From positions 427,859 to 491,858 of the forward strand of contig JADHYV010000012.1 in NCBI GenBank assembly GCA_027604705.1: a DNA stretch of 64,000 nucleotides, read 5' to 3'. Of this stretch, positions 58,333 to 64,000 are shown one piece after another (the stretch's first letter is position 1; each line of letters begins with the position of its first letter). The translations under genes were made by a program, and so were the position numbers. The notes beneath the pieces were generated by a model. The model had not been told where the DNA came from. It worked only from the letters and a program-made list of their open reading frames with translations, and did not search any database. Origin of the DNA: Allomyces arbusculus (taxonomy: Eukaryota > Blastocladiomycota > Blastocladiomycetes > Blastocladiales > Blastocladiaceae).

Positions 58333-59068
58333 GGCGGATGCGGCGCGGGAATGCAGCCAGTTGTGTGGCCGCGGCGTGGACAAGGGGGTCGGGCTGGTCT
58401 CGCACAGTCGGTGGTCGCCAAGTCGGTCGGTCAGTCGGTCGGTCGTCGTCGTCAAGTCAGTCGTGCTGTGTCGTGATTTGCTTTGGCTGAGGGCTGGCGT
58501 GGTGCCGTGTGCGTCGTGGGGATCGTGTGAGGTCGCAGGCATGTCTATGTGATGTTTCGTTCTGGACGGCATCCCCACACAGTTCTGCCCGGTTGTGCGT
58601 CCGCAAAGCCGCTGGCAAGCAGTGCAGTAAGCGGTTGTCATGGCAACGGCGTCAGGTGCGCGCACGCGATGCGCACGCACCCGCTGCGATTGGCTGCGCT
58701 CGATGTCTCGCGGTGTCTCGCAGCTTGCGATCACGACCGACGCGTGCCGCCGCGTGCTGGCACGAGCATACACGTTGGAAGCTCCAGCACAGCACGCTCC
58801 AGCGACTGACCGGCATCAGCATCAAGCGCACGACTGCCGCCGACGACGGCAGCAGCGACGACGCCGCCATCCATTCTCGCCTGCCGCACTCCTGCACACG
58901 CCCCACCAGCGCCCAGGGACTGACTGCTCGACGCGACGACGCGGCGCCAACGACGAGAGCCGACACCGACAGCGCATCGCATCCACCCCGCCTCATACAG
59001 CTCCAACAGCAACATGTTTCGTGTGACTCCCACGCTCGCTTCAGCGCTGCTGGGCCAGCGCGCCCGCG
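58333..59068. other. Intergenic region between divergent genes
   Basis: About 740 GC-rich bases with overlapping low-complexity frames on both strands. It likely contains the IWS1 promoter. Confidence 0.45.
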
Positions 59069-59076
59069 TATAAAAG
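59069..59076 (+). promoter_or_regulatory. TATA box
   Basis: TATAAAAG in a very GC-rich stretch, 253 bases before the ATG at 59329 on the same strand. A strong match to the consensus; assignment to the downstream gene is by position. Confidence 0.5.
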
Positions 59077-59328
59077 GGCGCCGCCACCCCCGCCGTCGCT
59101 GCTCCTCTCGCTCGCTTCTGTCCGACCCAATTCCGTCCCTTCCCGGCAAGTCGTGCACTCCGCCTCGTCACCGCCCGTCGACCCACGTTGACCCACGTTT
59201 TCGGCCCGCACCCACGCGCATCGCCGACCGTGTCTGACCGTGCCCTTGGCTGACCCGCACCGACATTCTACTCGACCGCGCCAAGCGTCTCCTCGACCTC
59301 GCAGCGCTGCACCATCAACGCTGCCACC

Positions 59329-59724
59329 ATGTCGTTTATCTCGTCGCCGTGCTACCACTACCACAACGTGGCCGCGTTCCACGTCGCGCCCGGCGTCACA
59401 TACGGCCTCAACCGCTCGACCAAGCGCTCGCTGCAGACGCGCGACCCGTCGCCAGCCCCGACTCCCAATTCGCAGCATGCTCGCAAAAAGTTTGCGTCGT
59501 TGTCGTTGCGCTCGCGGCCGTCGTTTGGCGGCAGCAACTCAGCCCCTGTCCCGCTCTCGTCAACCATGGCGGCCATCGCGCCGGTGGAGACGACGCCGCT
59601 GCACGCGCACCTCTCGCTCATGCACCACCACTCGACCCCCATTGCGACCGCTGCCGAGGCGGCGGCCACCGCGCCGGACCTGAATGGCATGGACGTTGAT
59701 GTGCCCGGCTCGGTCATGGCATGA
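59329..59724 (+). CDS. Small hypothetical protein, TATA-driven
   Basis: A single exon of 131 codons with ideal start context (gccaccATGt). It begins MSFISSPCYHYHNVAAFHVA and continues Ser/Pro/Ala/Thr-rich. The aromatic/His-rich start could be a short hydrophobic or secretory segment but is not a clear signal peptide. No family recognised. Confidence 0.5.
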   Translation: MSFISSPCYHYHNVAAFHVAPGVTYGLNRSTKRSLQTRDPSPAPTPNSQHARKKFASLSLRSRPSFGGSNSAPVPLSSTMAAIAPVETTPLHAHLSLMHHHSTPIATAAEAAATAPDLNGMDVDVPGSVMA

Positions 59725-60479
59725 GCTACTGCCGTCGCTACCATCAAGCATCGACTAAGACGACGCCGAGCCGTGTGGTACCGCGCGATTAGCAGCTGGT
59801 GCGTGACGCATCAAGTCGAATCGCTGCTCGTCCACTTTCCTGTTTATTTGCTTTTTGTTTGGGTGTGCTCTGCCTCTTTGATTACCTCTCTCTTTCTCGC
59901 GTGCGCGACTCTTTCCGGCCCGTCTGGCCATGTCCGTAGCGTCGCGTGTCGGGTCCCATGAAGCGGTCCTGGATCGATCTCATTTTCCGTGTGCGTCGGC
60001 GTGTTTGGCCCGCAATCAAATCAATCCGTTTTCCGGCATCTCTCCAATCATTTACTTTGGACGCTCACGGCCAGCTGCTCGCGCTCCCCTCTGTTTGCTG
60101 CGAGTGCCGTCGCGTCGTCGTCTCGCGGTCACGACGCCTTGCATCAAGGCCGCATCGTCAGACTTGCCCAAATTCCATCAGCCGCACCCGTCAACTACGC
60201 CCGCGCCCACGCCCAAACGCCAACACGAACAGGCTTCCCTTCCATCGCCAGAGATGCGTGCAAGACCACAATCCTCGTCGTCCATGAACCGCGACCAACA
60301 CCGCCGTCCACCGCCAGCATGCCGCCCGCGCTCGCTCTCTTTGTCAAGGACATTTGCCCCCTTCAACTCAGCTCGCAACTCGCGGCAACGCGACGGCACC
60401 GTGCCGCACCAGCAACTTTGCACTTGCAAGGCCCACCACGGGCGCCGACTTTGACCTACCCCCACGCTCCCAGCTCGCC
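59725..60479. other. Intergenic region
   Basis: About 755 bases between two plus-strand genes. No supported gene. Probably a 3' UTR plus the next promoter. Confidence 0.45.
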
Positions 60480-61550
60480 ATGACTTTGCTTCAAAATACT
60501 CTGCTCACGCAGTACAAGACCGCGGCCGACCTGCCGCCGACGCGCCCGCTGCAGCTCTCAGGCTATGCCGTGTCGGTCGGCGATGGCGACACGTTCCGCT
60601 TCGTGCACGTGCCCACTTTCTCGAGCAACAAAACCGACCTCGCCGCCGAGAAGAAAATCAAGCTAACCGAGTGCTCGATTGCCGTGCGTCTCGCCGCCGT
60701 CGACACGCCCGAGGCCGCGCACTTCGGGAACCCGGCGCAGCCCTTCTCCTACGAGTCGTACTGCTTCACACTTGCAGCGCTGCGTGGGCCCAAGGCCAAG
60801 ATCAGCGCCTCGCACGCGAAGAAGGTGCTCAAAGGCGACGGCACGGCCGCGACGGTCCCGGAAGTCGTCGACATTGGCGAGCCGCGCGAAGTGCGCATCG
60901 ACGTGCTGCGCGTCGACCAGTACGGGCGCATTGTGGCCATGGTCTACTACCGCAAGGACAACCGCCCACTCTCCAAGTGGCGCAACCTCGCCTTCGATCT
61001 TCTCGAGGAGGGGCTCGGCCTCGTCTACCGCCAGGGCGGCGCTGAATACGGCGGCATGCTCGAGGACTTCAACGCAGCTGAGGAGCGCGCCAAGTACGTT
61101 CTCATGCGTCCTCTCTTTGCTCAAATTCGCACAATGCTGCGCGTGCATGGACTGATCAATGTCGTCCACTCCGTTTATTCGTGCAGGACGGCCAAGCGCG
61201 GCATCTGGTCTCTCTCCAACTTCCAAACACCTGCACAGTACAAGTCCCAGCACAAGCTGAAGCCCGGCCAGCAGCAACCCTCGACCTCGAGTGCGGCCCT
61301 TGTGGCCGCGGCTCCTGTTGCTGCCACTGCTGCTGTTGCACCTGCGGCCGAATCGTCGGCACCTGCTGGGCGTGGCCGTGGTCGCGGTCGCGGTCGCGGT
61401 GCTGCTGGGCGTGGCGCTGCACATGGTGGGCGTAGTGAAGGTGCGCGTGGTGGTGGCCGCAAGACGACCAGCCGGCGCAAGAAGAATGACGACAGTGATG
61501 CAGATTATGTTGACGATGAGGATGATGAGGATTATGATGATGACGAGTGA
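60480..61550 (+). CDS. SNase-like (thermonuclease fold) protein with RGG and acidic tail
   Basis: Two exons, 60480-61093 and 61187-61550 (325 codons). The N-terminal 220 residues have the staphylococcal-nuclease pattern: GYAVSVGDGDTFRFVHVP, then IAVRLAAVDTPEAAHFG (the R…DxPE active-site element), then VLRVDQYGRIVAMVYYRK, and LAFDLLEEGLGLVYRQGGAEYG. The C-terminal tail has GRGRGRGRGRG repeats (RGG-like), a basic patch and an acidic end (DDSDADYVDDEDDED). The fold class in fungi includes LCL3 nucleases, but this copy lacks the LCL3 membrane anchor. A nuclear or nucleolar RNA/DNA role is inferred from the tail. Confidence 0.8.
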   Translation: MTLLQNTLLTQYKTAADLPPTRPLQLSGYAVSVGDGDTFRFVHVPTFSSNKTDLAAEKKIKLTECSIAVRLAAVDTPEAAHFGNPAQPFSYESYCFTLAALRGPKAKISASHAKKVLKGDGTAATVPEVVDIGEPREVRIDVLRVDQYGRIVAMVYYRKDNRPLSKWRNLAFDLLEEGLGLVYRQGGAEYGGMLEDFNAAEERAKYVLMRPLFAQIRTMLRVHGLINVVHSVYSCRTAKRGIWSLSNFQTPAQYKSQHKLKPGQQQPSTSSAALVAAAPVAATAAVAPAAESSAPAGRGRGRGRGRGAAGRGAAHGGRSEGARGGGRKTTSRRKKNDDSDADYVDDEDDEDYDDDE

Positions 61551-62253
61551 TCGATGTAGATGGTAAATGATATATACAATATGTGTCCTCTTTGAGCTGA
61601 TGTCAATACACATCTCATGCCCCAGTTGCTGCAAGTCCTTGAGGGTTGTGTGGTGGCAAATTTGGGTGAGCTTTGGGCAAGTCTGAACAGTTTCAGGTGA
61701 GTCTGAGTGAAGCAGGAGAGACTTGGGCAGGCAGCATGCATGTGGTGATGGGTTGGTGTGCCACTTTGTTATTCACCCCTGTTCCCATTGGAGTGAAATG
61801 CTTTTGACTATACTATCGGAAAGAGCGTCCAAAAAGACGCCTGTGCGCATATTATGGCAAAAAAGTTCAATGGTTTTGGGCGAGAAATGACCTTCTCAAA
61901 GTTTCCATGTAGTTAATATAAATATTAAGTACACGCAAACTTTGCTTTTCTGGAAACCATGTATTCTGGGCGTTTCATGCAAAAATATAAACCCAAATTT
62001 TCTTGAGAAAAACTTTGTGAAAATTTCATTTTCTGGAAGTTGCTGTGCATCTTCTGTGGTGTTGTTCCTGCATGGCTGGGATGATGCTGAGCAAAGACGG
62101 CAACACATCAGGAGTTGGTGCGGACAGACATGTTGATGGAAACTGCTCCAAAAACAAAGATGATGATGGAAAGCACAAGGGGCACAGATTGGATGAAAGG
62201 CACAAACAAAAACAAAGAGAAATTCCGAAATCACAAAGATGCTTGGCTTGGTG
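61551..62253. other. Subtelomeric AT-richer region, no gene seen
   Basis: Base composition falls abruptly near 61,560. The stretch is AT-richer than the rest of the window. A long minus-strand frame (about 62624-61896) is out of frame with the decayed gene to its right and lacks domain features, so I read it as chance. Confidence 0.5.
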
Positions 62254-63720
62254 TCATTCTTGTGGGAGTAGGTACCCCTTTGGTGGTGGCAGGTCATGGG
62301 CTTCTTGGGCAATGGCCTCTTGGCAAGCATCATCCCACCCAAGTGCAGCAGCATGGTCAACATACTCAAAGTATGCATTCCAAGCAAATGCCTTGGTATC
62401 ACCAGCAGGATAACAAGTTGAGCACTGGTTGCAGCAGCTTGATGGTGACTTGGCCTTATTCCCACCCTTGCTGTTGACACGACCAAGCACTTAGCAGTTT
62501 GGGCAACAAACAAACCCATGCACACAACCCCACCAAGAACACCATGAGACAAATGGCCAGGGACAGGTATACCCACAAGCCATGTTCTTGCCAACTGCAT
62601 TGAGAGCATCTTGCCATTGCTCATCAGTCAGGCCATACCAGTTTCCATGAGGTGCAGCACCAAGGTCTGGCTGGTACAGGACACCTTGGAGAAGAACTTG
62701 AGGGTGCTCCTGTTGCCCAGCAGCAGGCAAAACATCTGGGTCATTGAATGGTTGCAACTCGCAGTCAGGGTGCCAGTACCAGTTGCCAGGCTCATCCTTG
62801 TGGTAGTAGTTGATCCCAAAGACACCAAGTACATTGAGTACTCGGCCAATAACACCACCAGACAGCTCTCAATCATGCTGGCCTTCAAACAGGTTCTGGT
62901 TGACAGCTGTCAAGTAGGCTGCAACTTGATTTGCATAAAGGTCCTGGAATGAGCATGTTGAGACGCGGAAGAAGCCATCAACCCACCCACATGCATGGCC
63001 AATGTCCTGGAGCCACTTGATCCACTGGTGTGATGTAAACTGTGGGCCCAGGCCCTCGTCAAATAACTTGGTGAGGACATGACCAAGGTGATCACCACCT
63101 GGTGACTTGATTTCAAGCCTGCAGCCATTCACCTTGTCCTTGACAGCATTGTAGTCACATGCTGTGAGGACCAAGTACTGGAGACACTTGTGCAGCCCTG
63201 GCAGATGACTGTAGTTCTCAAGCTTCTTGTACTTCTTCTTCATGACTGACTTGGCCCAATGGGTGTACTTTGAGTAAACTGCAATGACTGATGAGGCTCC
63301 ACCACAATTCATGGGTGCATGATCATTGAATTGGATCCAACCATCACACTGCCCATATAAGGGGTAGGTCTGCCCAATGGCTTCATCAATCCAGAATGTG
63401 TACATACCATCAGTCTGGTCATTGAACCCAATGTGGAAGTTGGAGAGTGACATCAGGTGGGCATTGCCAAAGAGGTTGGTGTTCAGAAGAACACTGTACA
63501 CATACAAGGGAGCCTTCATGCCAAAGTTATACACCATGTACACCCGTGGCCAGTCCTCAGCAAAAAAATGGCCCTGTTCCCACAGGAGGAGTGTAAACAT
63601 TGTCCTGAAAGTTTCCCAAGACACAAACTGGTTGCCCTGTGTGAATGTTGCACTGTGGTGGTCATCTGGTGGTGCCAAGGACACTCCTAGCTTGGAAAAG
63701 GCCTTAGTTGGGTTTTAGGT
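62254..63720 (-). pseudogene. Decayed subtelomeric gene, 5' truncated by the telomere, internal stops
   Basis: A single minus-strand frame runs from the telomere edge to 62254, broken by in-frame stops at 62869-62871 (TGA) and 62491-62493 (TAA). All three pieces are coding-like. First: SATFTQGNQFVSWETFRTMF, then GHFFAEDWPRVYMVYNFGMK. Second: VLGVFGINYYHKDEPGNWYW. Third: SSCCNQCSTCYPAGDTKAFA. The frame has no in-frame ATG at its 5' end; it enters the telomere repeats and stops at a TAA. So the true start is lost. Trp/Tyr/His-rich composition and lower GC set it apart from the rest. I do not know the family. It could be a subtelomeric gene family member. Confidence 0.6.
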
Positions 63721-64000
63721 TTAGGTTAGGTTTTAGGTTTTAGGTTTTTAGGTTTTTAGGTTAGGTTAGTTAGGTTTTTAGGTTTTTAGGTTTTTAGGTT
63801 TTAGGTTTAGGTTAGGTTTTTAGGTTTTAGGTTTTTAGGTTTTAGGTTTTTAGGTTAGGTTTTTAGGTTAGGTTTTAGGTTTTTTTAGGTTAGGTTAGGT
63901 TTTTAGGTTTAGGTTAGGTTTTAGGTTTTTTAGGTTTTAGGTTTTAGGTTAGGTTTTTAGGTTTTAGGTTTAGGTTATTAGGTTTTTTAGGTTTTTTAGG
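63710..64000 (+). repeat. Telomere-like array of variable T(2-6)AGG units
   Basis: About 290 bases of units such as TTAGG, TTTAGG, TTTTAGG and TTTTTAGG with irregular T number. The G-rich strand runs 5'->3' to the window end, as a right-hand chromosome terminus would. Only two G per unit. The array reaches the last base of the window. Confidence 0.92.

Noticed and set aside
61896-62624. 242-codon minus-strand frame in the subtelomere
   Set aside because: It is out of frame with the decayed gene, lacks domain texture and overlaps the more coding-like frame.

Overview
The window looks like the right-hand end of a chromosome from a GC-rich eukaryote with many short GT-AG introns (about 41-95 nt). 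It is most likely a zoosporic (flagellated) early-diverging fungus. Blastocladiomycota is my best guess, not a proven placement. Reasons: fungal-type genes (SYLF-SH3 Ysc84/Lsb3 protein, GH26 mannanase-like enzyme, Rad9/Crb2/53BP1-type checkpoint adaptor, P2C-type cation ATPase) sit beside genes typical of ciliated or early-diverging lineages (an EFCAB10-like ciliary protein, a cobalamin adenosyltransferase). The last ~290 bases are a telomere-like array of T(2-6)AGG units with the G-rich strand pointing to the window end. I saw no rRNA, tRNA or CRISPR.

Layout. 0-9 kb: 5' part of an unknown secreted or type II membrane protein (left edge, minus), a membrane-anchored GH26 enzyme, an ankyrin protein, an APC-family amino-acid permease with a short inverted copy of itself just downstream, and an ABA4-like (DUF4281) membrane protein. 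9-12 kb is gene-poor. 12-27 kb: Gid2/RMND5 E3 ligase subunit, mitochondrial 3-hydroxyisobutyrate dehydrogenase, an orphan seven-TM protein, ALDH8A1-like dehydrogenase, a small putatively myristoylated protein, EFCAB10-like, Ysc84, BolA2-like and MMAB. 27-34 kb: a P2C-type ATPase, then a Gln-rich coiled-coil gene of unusual codon use preceded by an inverted repeat. 34-43 kb: DCN1-like, a Rud3/GMAP-210-type golgin and eIF4E, flanked by the two halves of one broken FAN1 nuclease gene in opposite orientation. 43-61 kb: a small TM protein, a four-RRM RS-rich protein, DPM1, a Tudor/BRCT checkpoint adaptor, a homeodomain protein, IWS1/Spn1 and an SNase-like nuclease. 61.5-64 kb: an AT-richer subtelomere with a decayed gene whose 5' end is cut off by the telomere.

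The most striking observation is the split FAN1 gene. Its SAP/TPR-side exons run plus-strand to 42,705 and its VRR-NUC catalytic domain lies minus-strand at 34,349-34,861. A single ~7.84 kb inversion with a 4-bp AGGC microhomology would rejoin them in frame without an intron. Functional links in the window are loose: MMAB, HIBADH and the ALDH8A1-like enzyme point to mitochondrial or cytosolic branched-chain amino-acid, propionate and tryptophan catabolism. DCN1 and Gid2 are ubiquitin-pathway factors. FAN1 and the 53BP1-like protein are DNA-damage factors.
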